Source: Sinorhizobium chiapasense
GTDB taxonomy: Bacteria > Pseudomonadota > Alphaproteobacteria > Rhizobiales > Rhizobiaceae
DNA length: 64,000 nt
Direction: 5' to 3'
NCBI RefSeq assembly: GCF_036488675.1
Contig: NZ_CP133148.1
Span: forward strand, 620,001-684,000
Of the stretch, positions 7,466 through 17,137 are shown piece by piece (positions within the stretch are counted from its first letter, which is position 1; each line of letters opens with the position of its first letter). Below the pieces are notes generated by a model. The model worked only from the letters and a program-made list of their open reading frames with translations. It searched no databases and was not told the DNA's origin. Both the position numbers and the translations under genes were made by a program.

Positions 7466-9289
7466 TCAGGATTTCTTGTCCGGCGTCGCGGGGCCTGTCT
7501 TCTTCGGCAACTCCTTGGCGTCGGCCGCGGCCGGAACTTGCGGCTTGATGGGCGGCAAGCCGTCTTCGATCTTCGCCTTGATCTTCGGAATTTCCGCTTC
7601 CTCGGGCTTCAACTCCAGTGCCTGATTCCACTGGAATACCGCCTCGAGCTTGCGTCCGACACGCCAGTAGGCATCGCCCAGGTGATCGTTGATCGTGGCG
7701 TCGCCCGCCATCAATTCGGCCGCGCGCTCGAGTTCAGTCACGGCCTCGTCGAACCGGTTCATGCGGAAATAGGCCCATCCGAGCGAATCGACGATGTAGC
7801 CGTCATCAGGCTTGAGCTCGACCGCCTTGCGGATCATGTCGAGGCCTTCGTCAAGGTTGATGTTCATGTCGACCCAGGAATAGCCGAGATAGTTCAGGAC
7901 CTGCGGCTGATCCGGATTGAGCTCCAGGGCCTTGCGGAAGTTCGGCTCGGCCTTCTCCCAGATCTTCTGTCGCTCGTAGGCGATGCCGCGCTGGAAGAAT
8001 ACTGTCCAGTCGCCGCGCTTCGGGACGGGACCGATGGCGGCAACGGCCCGGTCGTAGAGCTCGCCCATCTCCTTGTAGTCCTTCGCGTCCGACAGCACGC
8101 TGCCATAGGCGAGATAGTTGCGGATATTCTTGGGATCGACGTCGATCAACGCTCTCAGGTGCTTCTTGGCCTCTTCGACCTTGCCGATGCTGGCTAGGCT
8201 GAGGCCAAGCTGAAGCTCGGAGAGGCGGCGCATCGGCGAGTTTTCCGGCACGCTCTTGTAAAGCGCAATCGCCTCCTCTTCCTTTTTCAGGTTTTCGGCA
8301 ATCCCGCCGAGCATGACGAGGATGTCGGCACTTTCCGGATCGAGCTGGCGCGCGGTCTGCAGATAGAGCGAAACGACGTCTTCCGCGCCTTCGCGATTGA
8401 GCGCGCCTCCGACGGAAAAGAGTACCGCGGCGGCGCCCTGGACGGCGCTGCGAACCTGCTGCTCCTGGGGCTTGCCTTCCTCGATGCTCTTTCTCAGCGC
8501 TTCGAGCGGCGTGTAGTTGTTGACCATGCCTTCGCCGACGGCAATCGTGTCGAGCGCCTTTTGCTTGTTACCCTCACGGGCCTCGAAACGTGCCAGCGCC
8601 TCGACCGAGCGCATGAACGTGTCCGGAGCGGCGCTGCCGCCTTCGCGGTCGAGAATGGCGTCGTTGAGCCGTGCGCGTGCCGTTGCTTTGTCACCGGCGG
8701 CAAGCGCGATCGCGCCGGCGTGATAGTTCTTGAAGACGCGGAACCATTCTGGACCATCGAGCGCCTTGATCTGCGCCAGCGCTTCCTTCGGCCGCCCCTG
8801 GCCGAACTTCGCCCAGGCGGACAGAAGCGTATTCATCATCCGGTCTAGATCGTTCGGGCCGTCATAGGCGAGGAGCTTCTGGGCGCTGCGGTATTCACGT
8901 TTGCGGATCGCTTCGATTGCACGTACGACCGTCGTGATGCGTTCGACGGCCGGATCGGACTTAAGGTCCTCTGCGATCTTGACGCCCTCGTCAAGCTTGC
9001 CCGCCATGAGCAACGTGATCATCAGCCGCTGCTTGACGTCGTTGTTGTCCGGTTCGAATTGCAGGGCAATCTTGTAGAGCTCGGTTGCTGAGGCGAAGTC
9101 GCGGTCCACGTCGGCCGTGCGGGCGGCCAGAAAAGCGCCGGAAAAGGTGTCGACCGATCTGATGTCGAAAGGTTTCGCGTCATCGATCACCGCCTTTTCC
9201 TCGGCAAAGGCCTGATAGCTGCCGGTCACCGATGCGAGGGCCAGCAGTGCCGCGCCGCTAAGAAGGCGAAGGAATGTATTTTGCCGCAT
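7466..9289 (-). CDS. Exported tetratricopeptide repeat protein
   Basis: A 607-residue protein with an N-terminal signal-like segment (FLRLLSGAALLALASV, cleavage near QAFAEE) and helix pairs of TPR type through most of its length. Examples are ALELNPDQPQVLNYLGYSWV and AVELKPDDGYIVDSLGWAYF. The C-terminus is Lys/Pro rich. Such proteins act as scaffolds in the periplasm or at the outer membrane; no partner is evident. It immediately precedes ispE, an arrangement I believe is common in rhizobia. Confidence 0.85.
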   Translation of the reverse strand: MRQNTFLRLLSGAALLALASVTGSYQAFAEEKAVIDDAKPFDIRSVDTFSGAFLAARTADVDRDFASATELYKIALQFEPDNNDVKQRLMITLLMAGKLDEGVKIAEDLKSDPAVERITTVVRAIEAIRKREYRSAQKLLAYDGPNDLDRMMNTLLSAWAKFGQGRPKEALAQIKALDGPEWFRVFKNYHAGAIALAAGDKATARARLNDAILDREGGSAAPDTFMRSVEALARFEAREGNKQKALDTIAVGEGMVNNYTPLEALRKSIEEGKPQEQQVRSAVQGAAAVLFSVGGALNREGAEDVVSLYLQTARQLDPESADILVMLGGIAENLKKEEEAIALYKSVPENSPMRRLSELQLGLSLASIGKVEEAKKHLRALIDVDPKNIRNYLAYGSVLSDAKDYKEMGELYDRAVAAIGPVPKRGDWTVFFQRGIAYERQKIWEKAEPNFRKALELNPDQPQVLNYLGYSWVDMNINLDEGLDMIRKAVELKPDDGYIVDSLGWAYFRMNRFDEAVTELERAAELMAGDATINDHLGDAYWRVGRKLEAVFQWNQALELKPEEAEIPKIKAKIEDGLPPIKPQVPAAADAKELPKKTGPATPDKKS

Positions 9290-9439
9290 ATCAAACCTTT
9301 CATTGCCGACGGTGCGTTTGCCGCACCGTCGCTGGTTTTTCCGGATCGATCGGAGATTGCCGGAAGCAAGTCTTGAGGAACAGAATGGCTTTTTTGGCGC
9401 AACGCGGCAAGAAATTCCTAAAATGGAACGTCCGCCGGT

Positions 9440-10456
9440 CTAGCTCACTCGATCGATGCAGAAATCGATCACCTCTGTCAGCGCTGATTTCCAGGGGGTA
9501 ACCGGCAACGGCGCCAAGGCGTCACGCGCGATCGTGCCATAATGTTGCGCGCGCGCAATTGTGTCGGTAAGCCCGCCATAGCGCCGGATGAGGCCAAGCG
9601 CTTTATCGAGATTGGCACCGTCATTGTTTCCGCCTTCGATGGCTTCGCGCCAGAAGGTGCGGTCCTCCGGCGTGCCGCGGCGATAAGAGAGGATGACCGG
9701 AAGCGTGATCTTGCCTTCACGGAAATCATCGCCGACGTTCTTGCCGAGGTCGCTCGAAGAGCCTCCGTAGTCGAGGACGTCGTCGACCAATTGAAAGGCC
9801 AATCCGAGGTTCATGCCGTACGACTTCAGGGCGTTGCGGTTCGCCTTGCTGGTTGCCGCAACGATCGGTCCGACCTCCGCCGCAGCGGCAAAGAGTGCCG
9901 CCGTCTTGGCGCGGATGACCTGCAGGTATTCGTCTTCGGTCGTCTCCATGTTCTTGGCGACCGAAAGCTGCAGGACTTCGCCTTCGGCGATGACCGAGGC
10001 TGCCGTCGAAAGCACGTCGAGTGCCTCGAGCGAGCCGACATCGACCATCATGCGGAAGGCTTGACCGAGCAGGAAGTCGCCAACGAGCACGCTTGCCTGG
10101 TTGCCCCAGATCGTGCGTGCCGTCGATTTCCCACGCCTGAGATCGCTTTCGTCTACGACGTCGTCGTGCAGCAGCGTCGCCGTATGCATGAATTCGACGC
10201 TGGTCGCGAGCTTGACATGGGCGTCGCCCTCGTAACCGAACATCGAGGAGGCGGCGAGCGTCAGCATGGGGCGCAGGCGTTTTCCGCCGGACGAAATCAG
10301 GTGGTTGGCGACCTCCGGGATCATCTGGACATCGGAGCCGGCCTTGGAGAGGATGAGCTGGTTGACCCGTTCCATGTCGGACATGGTCAGGTCGACGAGC
10401 GGCTTCACAGACGCCTGTTTGTTTTTATTGTCTTCCAGCGGTATCACTACGCCCAA
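9440..10456 (-). CDS. ispB: Octaprenyl/polyprenyl diphosphate synthase
   Basis: Trans-prenyl transferase that builds the long isoprenoid side chain of ubiquinone from farnesyl diphosphate and isopentenyl diphosphate. It has 338 residues from the TTG at 10456, which follows caggag with eight bases between. A longer upstream frame would overlap the divergent DUF2007 gene and is rejected. The first aspartate-rich motif is HDDVVDESD (DDxxD at residues 98-102) and the second is LVDDVLDY. The product's chain feeds ubiA at 31 kb in the same window. Confidence 0.93.
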   Translation of the reverse strand: MGVVIPLEDNKNKQASVKPLVDLTMSDMERVNQLILSKAGSDVQMIPEVANHLISSGGKRLRPMLTLAASSMFGYEGDAHVKLATSVEFMHTATLLHDDVVDESDLRRGKSTARTIWGNQASVLVGDFLLGQAFRMMVDVGSLEALDVLSTAASVIAEGEVLQLSVAKNMETTEDEYLQVIRAKTAALFAAAAEVGPIVAATSKANRNALKSYGMNLGLAFQLVDDVLDYGGSSSDLGKNVGDDFREGKITLPVILSYRRGTPEDRTFWREAIEGGNNDGANLDKALGLIRRYGGLTDTIARAQHYGTIARDALAPLPVTPWKSALTEVIDFCIDRVS

Positions 10457-10565
10457 CGCCCGGACTCCTGTTTCATTGTCGATTTCGACAATAGAAAGAG
10501 GGCTTTCAGGCGGCAAGAGGCGAATTGCCTCGCTTGCTTGAAATAAGACAGGAAAACCGAGCCGA

Positions 10566-10787
10566 ATGAAGGAACTGATCCGCACCAATGACGCCGTACT
10601 TCTCTCCTTCGCCGAAAGCCTGATGAAGGATGCCGGCATTGGCTGCCTTATTGCCGATCAGGGCATGAGCATCCTGGAGGGTTCGCTCGGCCTTTTGCCG
10701 CGTCGTTTCCTGGTCGCGGAGGATGATGCCGAGAGGGCGCGGCGGATCCTGATCGATGCGGGTCTGGAAAGGGAATTGCGGCAGTGA
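10566..10787 (+). CDS. DUF2007 domain protein
   Basis: A 73-residue soluble protein. DUF2007 proteins are small alpha-beta proteins often annotated as putative signal-transducing proteins; the function is unknown. MKELIRTNDAVLLSFAESLM and VAEDDAERARRIL match the family pattern. It is read divergently from ispB and is followed by a methyltransferase gene in the same direction, with 52 bases between. Confidence 0.82.
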   Translation: MKELIRTNDAVLLSFAESLMKDAGIGCLIADQGMSILEGSLGLLPRRFLVAEDDAERARRILIDAGLERELRQ

Positions 10788-10839
10788 CTTCGGCTTTTCC
10801 GCGAACCACTTGCGACCTTCCTTTCGGAGGCGCGGCGCA

Positions 10840-11613
10840 ATGACGACGATGCCGGAAACCGTGGACGCCTTCCACCGGGGCCGATTTCACTTGATTCAGC
10901 CGCTGGGCCAGGGGCATCGCTCCGGCATGGATGCGATGCTGCTTGCCTCGCTCGTTTCGTGTCGCGATCGCTGCCGCGTGGCGGATCTCGGCGCCGGTGC
11001 GGGTGCGGCCGGCATGGCGGTCGCCTCCAGGATCGAGGAGGCTGACGTGCTGCTGGTGGAGCGTTCGGCCATTATGGCCGGCTTCGCTCGCCGCAGCCTC
11101 GCATTGCCGCAGAATTCATACTTCGTTTCGCGGGTCTCGGTGCTCGAGGCGGACGTGTCGCTGAATGGCAAGGCACGCGCCGCCGCGGGCCTGCCGGACG
11201 ACGTCTTCGATCATGTGATCATGAACCCGCCGTTCAACGACGCTTCGGACCGGACGACGCCGGACGGCCTCAAGGCCGAGGCTCACGCGATGACCGACGA
11301 TCTTTTCGAGGCCTGGATCAAGACTGCGGGGGCGATCATGAAGCCAGGTGGGCAGCTCTCTCTCATTGCCCGGCCGGAGTCGATCGCCGAGATCATCGCG
11401 GCATGCGGTCGCCGTTTCGGCGGTATCGAGATCACGCCGCTTCTTCCACGCGCGGGCGAGAATGCCGTGCGCATCCTGGTGACGGCGATCAAGCAGAGCC
11501 GCAAGCGCTTGGCTCTGCGCGCGCCGCTCATCATGCACGACGAGGGAACGCACCGGTTTTCTTCGGAAGTGGATGACCTCAACAATGGGCGGGCCGCCTA
11601 CCGCCGCCGGTGA
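10840..11613 (+). CDS. tRNA1(Val) (adenine-N6)-methyltransferase-like protein
   Basis: Class I SAM-dependent methyltransferase of the TrmN6 type, 257 residues from the ATG at 10840 (ggagg nine bases upstream). The glycine-rich SAM loop is VADLGAGAGAAGM and the catalytic N6-adenine motif is NPPF at residues 129-132. The family modifies adenine 37 of tRNA-Val1 in enterobacteria; that target is an inference here. The preceding in-frame codons from 10756 overlap DUF2007 and are not needed. Confidence 0.85.
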   Translation: MTTMPETVDAFHRGRFHLIQPLGQGHRSGMDAMLLASLVSCRDRCRVADLGAGAGAAGMAVASRIEEADVLLVERSAIMAGFARRSLALPQNSYFVSRVSVLEADVSLNGKARAAAGLPDDVFDHVIMNPPFNDASDRTTPDGLKAEAHAMTDDLFEAWIKTAGAIMKPGGQLSLIARPESIAEIIAACGRRFGGIEITPLLPRAGENAVRILVTAIKQSRKRLALRAPLIMHDEGTHRFSSEVDDLNNGRAAYRRR

Positions 11614-11698
11614 TAAAGCGTGAGAGATAAAAAAGGGCATTGCGTTTGCGACGGCAGTGCATACATCGAGAGCAGGTTTGTGACGGGCAGGAGTTGAA

Positions 11699-12565
11699 AT
11701 GGCCGGATTCTTCAAAAGGCTGATGCCGAGACGGTTCCGTAGGGACGGGTTGACGATTCCGGCAATAAGGCTTCACGGTGCGATCATGGCCGGCGGGGGC
11801 CAATTCCGCCCGATTCTCAACCTCGCGACCGTGGCCCCGCTTCTGGACAAGGCCTTCTCGATCAAAGATGCGCCGGCGGTTGCCATCTCCATCAATTCGC
11901 CGGGCGGCTCGCCGGTGCAGTCGCGCCTGATTTACCAGCGCATCCGCGACCTCGCGGAAGAGAAGAAGAAGCGCGTCCTCATCTTCGTCGAGGACGTGGC
12001 TGCCTCCGGCGGTTACATGATCGCGCTTGCCGGCGACGAGATCATCGCCGATCCGACCTCGATCGTCGGCTCGATCGGCGTTGTTTCCGGTGGCTTCGGC
12101 TTCCCGGAACTCCTGAAGAAAATCGGTGTCGAACGGCGCGTCTATACGGCCGGCGAAAACAAGGTGGTGCTTGATCCGTTCCAGCCGGAAAAAGAGCGCG
12201 ACGTAGAGTTCCTCAAGAGCTTGCAACTCGAGATCCACGACACATTCATCCAGATGGTCAAGACCCGCCGGGGATCTCTTCTGGCCGACCATCCCGATAT
12301 TTTCTCCGGCCTTTTCTGGACCGGCCGGCGCGGGCAGGAACTTGGCCTTGTCGACGCTCTCGGCGACATGCGTGGAGAGGTGAAGAGACGCTATGGCGCA
12401 AAAACACGGCTCGAACTGATCCAGCCGGCACGCAGCCTCTTCGGTCGCCGCCAGCCGGGAGCGGCTGTTTCCGCAGCGATCGCGGCGCCCTTGGCTGCGT
12501 CCGCGGCCGCGGGGCTTGCCGAAGCGCTCGAGGAAAGGGCACTGTGGGCGCGATACGGGCTCTGA
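11699..12565 (+). CDS. S49 family serine peptidase (SppA/SohB type)
   Basis: Membrane-associated peptidase expected to degrade signal peptides or membrane protein fragments. It has 288 residues, the short single-domain form. The nucleophile is probably Ser103 in VEDVAASGGYMIAL. Lys155 in TAGENK is a good candidate for the general base, since its 52-residue spacing is that of the short bacterial SppA. The start follows ggcaggag. The stop codon directly abuts the mosaic element at 12566. Confidence 0.9.
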   Translation: MAGFFKRLMPRRFRRDGLTIPAIRLHGAIMAGGGQFRPILNLATVAPLLDKAFSIKDAPAVAISINSPGGSPVQSRLIYQRIRDLAEEKKKRVLIFVEDVAASGGYMIALAGDEIIADPTSIVGSIGVVSGGFGFPELLKKIGVERRVYTAGENKVVLDPFQPEKERDVEFLKSLQLEIHDTFIQMVKTRRGSLLADHPDIFSGLFWTGRRGQELGLVDALGDMRGEVKRRYGAKTRLELIQPARSLFGRRQPGAAVSAAIAAPLAASAAAGLAEALEERALWARYGL

Positions 12566-12668
12566 TGCATGTCGCCCAAGAGTGTGCAGCGGTTTTGGGG
12601 CAACGACATGCATAAAAACAAAGACCTAAGGGCGTCGTATAATTCGATTGAATGCGACACGCTTTAGG
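12566..12668. repeat. RIME-type mosaic element, second subtype
   Basis: First module: gcatgtcgcccaagagtgtgc then a short loop, followed by ggttttggggcaacgacatgc (imperfect hairpin). Second module: aaagacctaagggcgtcgta ... aatgcgacacgctttaggt (imperfect hairpin). Its sequence differs from the other elements in the window but has the same two-hairpin plan. It begins with the first base after the stop codon of the S49 peptidase gene. Confidence 0.75.
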
Positions 12669-12774
12669 TGAGACTCCTCCACCCGCGTCTGGCCAGGCGC
12701 ATGAGGTCGCTGTTACACTTTGAAATGCTGCATCGCTTCGGGTTCGATTGGAGGGAGCGTGCAGAGGAGGAACA

Positions 12775-12966
12775 ATGCCGCAGCTTATCCTGCTCGTGAT
12801 CATCGCTGTCGTCGCCTGGATCGGCTATCGGAAATTCATTGCCGACGCCGAGAAGCTGGCGCGGCAGCGCGAGCGTCTGCGCCGCGAACAACAAACCGGC
12901 GCCAATGGAACGCTCGTAAAGGATCCGAAGACCGGAGAATACCGCCTGAAGCGCGACGACGAGTGA
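12775..12966 (+). CDS. Small single-helix membrane protein
   Basis: A 63-residue protein with an N-terminal membrane helix (LILLVIIAVVAWIGYRKFI), then a charged helix rich in Arg and Glu and a short tail (VKDPKTGEYRLKRDDE). gaggagg at 12764-12770 lies four bases before the ATG, so translation is well supported. The tail is typical of a widespread family of small alphaproteobacterial proteins of unknown role. Confidence 0.75.
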   Translation: MPQLILLVIIAVVAWIGYRKFIADAEKLARQRERLRREQQTGANGTLVKDPKTGEYRLKRDDE

Positions 12967-13068
12967 AGGCTTGCGCCTCATCCCGACGGGGATCGGGCAA
13001 GACGCTTGACCCTTGCCGTGCGGCGTGGCACCTGTCCGGCAAATCTTGAAGAATTCGGACGTGATCCC

Positions 13069-14031
13069 ATGACCACCGCCTCTCTCCCGGACCATATGAA
13101 CCCGAAGCGCTCCTTTCAGGCCCTGATCCTGACGCTGCACCACTATTGGGCCGACAAGGGCTGCGCGGTGCTCCAGCCCTATGACATGGAGGTTGGCGCC
13201 GGCACGTTTCATCCGGCGACAACGCTGCGCGCGCTCGGGCCGAAGCCATGGCGTGCGGCTTACGTCCAGCCGTCACGCCGCCCGACCGACGGGCGTTACG
13301 GCGAGAACCCGAACCGGCTTCAGCACTACTACCAGTACCAGGTGCTCCTGAAGCCGAACCCGTCCAACCTGCAGGAACTCTATCTCGGTTCGCTGAGCGC
13401 GATCGGCCTCGACCCACTGCTGCACGACATCCGCTTCGTCGAAGATGACTGGGAGAGCCCGACGCTCGGCGCCTGGGGTCTCGGCTGGGAGTGTTGGTGC
13501 GACGGCATGGAAGTGTCGCAGTTCACCTATTTCCAGCAGGTCTGCGGCATCGAGTGCTCGCCGGTGTCGGGCGAATTGACCTATGGTCTCGAACGCCTCG
13601 CCATGTATGTCCAGGGCGTCGACAATGTTTACGACCTGAACTTCAACGGCCGCGAGGGCGCCGAGAAGATCAGCTATGGCGACGTTTTCCTGCAGGCCGA
13701 GCAGGAATATTCGCGGCACAATTTCGAATATGCCAACACGGCGATGCTCCATCAGCATTTCATCGACGCGGAAAAGGAGTGCCTGGCACTGCTGGCGGCT
13801 GGCGCGCCCGGCGACAGCAGCAACAATCGCCTGCATAAATGCGTCTTCCCCGCCTACGACCAGTGCATCAAGGCGAGCCACGTCTTTAACCTGCTGGACG
13901 CGCGAGGCGTGATTTCAGTGACAGAGCGCCAGAGCTACATCCTGCGCGTCCGTACGCTGGCAAAGGCTTGCGGCGAGGCGTTCCTGCTGACCGATGCAGG
14001 CGGTGCGAACTGGAACAAGGAAGCGGCATAA
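13069..14031 (+). CDS. glyQ: Glycyl-tRNA synthetase alpha subunit
   Basis: Catalytic subunit of the bacterial heterotetrameric (alpha2beta2) glycyl-tRNA synthetase, 320 residues. Class II features include [19 protein letters not shown] and [18 protein letters not shown] near the N-terminus, and [19 protein letters not shown], the motif 3 region. The ATG at 13069 gives the conserved [16 protein letters not shown] start. glyS does not follow directly as in most bacteria but lies 3.1 kb downstream on the same strand. Confidence 0.95.
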   Translation: MTTASLPDHMNPKRSFQALILTLHHYWADKGCAVLQPYDMEVGAGTFHPATTLRALGPKPWRAAYVQPSRRPTDGRYGENPNRLQHYYQYQVLLKPNPSNLQELYLGSLSAIGLDPLLHDIRFVEDDWESPTLGAWGLGWECWCDGMEVSQFTYFQQVCGIECSPVSGELTYGLERLAMYVQGVDNVYDLNFNGREGAEKISYGDVFLQAEQEYSRHNFEYANTAMLHQHFIDAEKECLALLAAGAPGDSSNNRLHKCVFPAYDQCIKASHVFNLLDARGVISVTERQSYILRVRTLAKACGEAFLLTDAGGANWNKEAA

Positions 14032-14070
14032 TCGACGGGCTTGTCACCCTCCGTTTCGATCAAAAGATCG

Positions 14071-14274
14071 TCAGCGGCAGGGGCCGCGCGCGCATCGGCG
14101 GGTATCCGTCAGCAGAAGTCCGGCGATCGGAAATGCCTCCAGAGACAGCTGGCCGCCATAGGTCTGCAATGCCCGGCGCACGCCGTTCGGCCTGTCGGCC
14201 TGGGCTCCGCTCGCATAGGCAAAGAAGAGGGCCAGGAAGGCGATTACGTTGATGGGAGTTGCGAGCGTTTTCAT
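14071..14274 (-). CDS. Small putative exported protein
   Basis: A 67-residue frame with a convincing signal peptide (MKTLATPINVIAFLALFFAY, cleavage likely after SGAQA) followed by only about 40 residues. There is no recognised domain and no clear Shine-Dalgarno. Its ATG overlaps the stop of another minus-strand frame (14271-14474), as in coupled genes. It could be a remnant. Confidence 0.4.
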   Translation of the reverse strand: MKTLATPINVIAFLALFFAYASGAQADRPNGVRRALQTYGGQLSLEAFPIAGLLLTDTRRCARGPCR

Positions 14275-14474
14275 GTTCGTGGGCTTTGCGTCTTGGGTTG
14301 TTCTACAAGACGACTTTCGCCGATCCTGAGTTTCAGCGCCGTTCCCGGCGGAACAGCCTTGTAGTTGCAGCCGGTCGTCGATTCCGATTCAAGGAAATCG
14401 AGCTCGCGCGGCCAGGCGAGCCGCTCGCAACTTTGCGGTGGCCCGTTGCTTTGATTGCAAAAAATGCCTTTCAA
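14271..14474 (-). CDS. Doubtful small open frame, possibly a decayed gene
   Basis: 67 codons beginning at a TTG with no ribosome binding site and no in-frame ATG. The second half (CNYKAVPPGTALKLRIGESR) looks like real protein sequence. It overlaps the next minus-strand frame by four bases (ATGA). I do not recognise a family. It may be the 3' part of a truncated gene. Confidence 0.22.
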   Translation of the reverse strand: MKGIFCNQSNGPPQSCERLAWPRELDFLESESTTGCNYKAVPPGTALKLRIGESRLVEQPKTQSPRT

Positions 14475-14523
14475 GCTGGAACGCCGGTGCTAATGTCTGG
14501 CGGGTTCTCAAGGAGGGGTTTTC

Positions 14524-15072
14524 ATGATCGGACTGGCAATTGGCGTCGCGGTGATCCTTTATCTGGTTTTTGTCTACAACGGCCTCGTCAAGGCGCGACA
14601 GGTCACCGAAGAGGCGTGGTCCGGCATCGATGTGCAATTGAAGCGGCGCGCCGATCTGATCCCCAACCTGATCGAAACGGTGAAGGGCTATGCGGCGCAC
14701 GAAAAGTCGACGCTTGAAGAAGTCGTCGCATTGCGCAATCGAGCACAAGCCGTGCCGGAGGGCGACGTCGCCGGCAGGGCGGCCGTTGAAGGAGCGCTTT
14801 CACAGGCGCTCGGCAAGCTCTTCGCGCTCGCCGAAGCCTATCCGGATCTCAAGGCCAACGAGAATTTTGCGGAGCTCCAGCGCACGCTGGAGACGATCGA
14901 AGGCGAGATCCAGATGTCGCGGCGCTATTACAATGGCGCTGCCCGCGACCTTAACGTCAAGGTCGAAAGCTTCCCGTCCAATCTGATCGCCAATGCCTTC
15001 CGTTTCGCCAAGGCCGGCTATTTCGAGATTGCCAATGAGGCGGACCGGGCGGTGCCATCGGTTAAGTTCTGA
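14524..15072 (+). CDS. lemA: LemA family protein
   Basis: A 182-residue protein with one N-terminal membrane helix ([21 protein letters not shown]) and a helical cytoplasmic or periplasmic bundle, as in Lem[21 protein letters not shown] and [20 protein letters not shown] are the family signatures. caaggagggg precedes the ATG. It is followed by a DUF2207 membrane protein gene, the usual partner of lemA. The pair's function is unknown. Confidence 0.92.
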   Translation: MIGLAIGVAVILYLVFVYNGLVKARQVTEEAWSGIDVQLKRRADLIPNLIETVKGYAAHEKSTLEEVVALRNRAQAVPEGDVAGRAAVEGALSQALGKLFALAEAYPDLKANENFAELQRTLETIEGEIQMSRRYYNGAARDLNVKVESFPSNLIANAFRFAKAGYFEIANEADRAVPSVKF

Positions 15073-15094
15073 CGATGCGGAGAAGGGAATTGCG

Positions 15095-17038
15095 ATGAAG
15101 CGGCTTTCCGCAGCGCTTGCGCTTGTTCTTCTCGTTCTTGTCTGGCCACCCACAGCAGCCGCGCAAGAGATAATCTCGTCTTTCCACTCGGTCATCGAGG
15201 TTGCGAAGGACGGTACGCTCACCGTTACCGAGACGATCACCGCCAATGTCGAAGGCAACCAGATCAGGCGTGGTATCTACCGCGATTTCCCGCTGACCTT
15301 CATCGATGCAAACGGCCGCCGCAGCAAGGTGGACTTCAATCTCGTTTCGGTCGAACGCGACGGCGAGGAGGAAAGCTATCGCACCGAATCGATCAACGGC
15401 GGTATCCGCATCTATACCGGCAAGGCCGACGTGTTTCTGCCGCGCGGCGAGCACACGTTCCAGATCACCTATGAGACAAGCCGGCAGATACGTTTCTTCG
15501 ATGATCACGACGAACTCTATTGGAACGTGACCGGGACCGAATGGACCTTCCCGATCGAGGAGGCGACCGCCACCGTCACCTTGCCCGAAGGCGTGAAATC
15601 CGAAGCGCTCGACGTGTTTACCGGCAGCTACGGCGCGACGGGCAAGGATGCACGGGCGGTCGAGGAGGGCGACGAGATCTTCTTCGCCACCACGCGGCGA
15701 CTTCACCCGCAGGAAGGCCTGACGATCGCGATCAAACTGCCGAAGGGCAGTATCGATCGGCCAAGCGCATCCCAGGAAAACATCTGGTGGCTGCGTGACC
15801 ATCTGGCTCTCGTCATTGCCGGTGCGGGCCTGGTTCTTGTCACGCTCTACTACGGACGCGCCTGGGTGCGCGTCGGTCGTGATCCGGCGCGCGGGGTGAT
15901 GGTACCGCGCTGGGATGCGCCGGATGGCATATCGCCGGCGCTCGTGAATTACATCGACAACAAGGGCTTTTCCGGCGAGGGATGGACGGCGCTGTCGGCT
16001 GCCGCGCTCAATCTCGCGGTAAAGGGTCACGTCGTTCTCGAAGACCTGAAGAAGGCGATCGTCATCACAGCGACGGGCAAGGGGGGAACAGAGAAGCTGC
16101 CAATCGGCGAGGCGACGCTGATGAAGGCGATCGGAACGGCCGGCGGCAAACTCACGATCGATCGGGCGAACGGCAAGAAAGTCGAGGCGGCGGGCTCTGC
16201 CTTCCGCAGTTCGATGGAACGGGAGCATCGCGACAAGTACTACAGCGCCAATACGGCCTATATCGTCGGCGGCGTCTTGCTTTCGCTGCTTGCCCTGGCG
16301 GCGCTCTTCATCTTCGGCGATCTCAGCGAGGAAAGCATTCCGCTGGTCATCGTGCCGGTCTTCATCGCCTTTTTTGTCTCGATTTTCGCCGTCTCGTTCG
16401 GCAAGTCGTTGCGGCGCGGATCGAGCCTCGCGCGCCGCATCATGTCGATCGTGGTCGTGGCCTTTTTCGCATTCGTGTTCCTCACGATTTTTTCTGGGGT
16501 CCTAGCTGCCATCGTCTTCGCCGCGACTGGCGCGGACGACCTGCCGCTGCTCTTCGCGGTTGGCGGCATCGTGCTCGTCAATGTGCTTTTCTTCTTCCTG
16601 ATGGGAGCTCCAACGCCACTCGGCACACGGATGATGGACGGCATAGACGGGCTGCGGCAATACATGACGCTCGCCGAGCAGGATCGGATGAACCTCCAGG
16701 GCGCGCCGGAAATGTCGCCCCGGCATTTCGAGACGCTGCTGCCCTATGCGGTGGCGCTCGGCGTCGAAAAGCCATGGACGGAGACGTTCGACCGTTGGCT
16801 GCTTGCCGCGGCTGCGGGCGCCGCCGCTGCTGCCGCTGGCTATCAACCGAGCTGGTATCACGGCGAGACCTTTGGTCCAGGTTCCTTCGGAGACAGGATC
16901 GGCGGGTTTGCCGGCTCAATGGCGGATACCATGACATCATCCCTGCCGCCTCCTCCCAAAAGCTCGTCCTCGGGCTTTTCCTCCGGTGGCGGCTTTTCCG
17001 GCGGCGGTGGTGGCGGCGGCGGCGGTGGCGGCTGGTAG
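15095..17038 (+). CDS. DUF2207 membrane protein with glycine-rich C-terminus
   Basis: A 647-residue protein: a signal peptide ([20 protein letters not shown]), an extracytoplasmic DUF2207 beta domain ([32 protein letters not shown]), a membrane helix near residue 240, a cytoplasmic region, and further helices around 390-510. The end is a low-complexity tail, [15 protein letters not shown] to GGW, typical of the family. The start at 15095 follows agaaggga. It lies 22 bases after lemA, so the two are co-transcribed, and it separates glyQ from glyS. Confidence 0.9.
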   Translation: MKRLSAALALVLLVLVWPPTAAAQEIISSFHSVIEVAKDGTLTVTETITANVEGNQIRRGIYRDFPLTFIDANGRRSKVDFNLVSVERDGEEESYRTESINGGIRIYTGKADVFLPRGEHTFQITYETSRQIRFFDDHDELYWNVTGTEWTFPIEEATATVTLPEGVKSEALDVFTGSYGATGKDARAVEEGDEIFFATTRRLHPQEGLTIAIKLPKGSIDRPSASQENIWWLRDHLALVIAGAGLVLVTLYYGRAWVRVGRDPARGVMVPRWDAPDGISPALVNYIDNKGFSGEGWTALSAAALNLAVKGHVVLEDLKKAIVITATGKGGTEKLPIGEATLMKAIGTAGGKLTIDRANGKKVEAAGSAFRSSMEREHRDKYYSANTAYIVGGVLLSLLALAALFIFGDLSEESIPLVIVPVFIAFFVSIFAVSFGKSLRRGSSLARRIMSIVVVAFFAFVFLTIFSGVLAAIVFAATGADDLPLLFAVGGIVLVNVLFFFLMGAPTPLGTRMMDGIDGLRQYMTLAEQDRMNLQGAPEMSPRHFETLLPYAVALGVEKPWTETFDRWLLAAAAGAAAAAAGYQPSWYHGETFGPGSFGDRIGGFAGSMADTMTSSLPPPPKSSSSGFSSGGGFSGGGGGGGGGGGW

Positions 17039-17137
17039 CGCCGCCAGGCCAATTTCCTTGCCGGGCTTGGTGACTTTTTCATCGGAGCTTGCTAAGTCCG
17101 CCGCAACCGTCCGGAACAGAACAAAGTCCAGAGTCCC

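Noticed and set aside
10457..10639. Upstream extension of the octaprenyl diphosphate synthase
   Set aside because: It overlaps the divergent DUF2007 gene; the TTG at 10456 has caggag at good spacing and gives the usual 338 residues.
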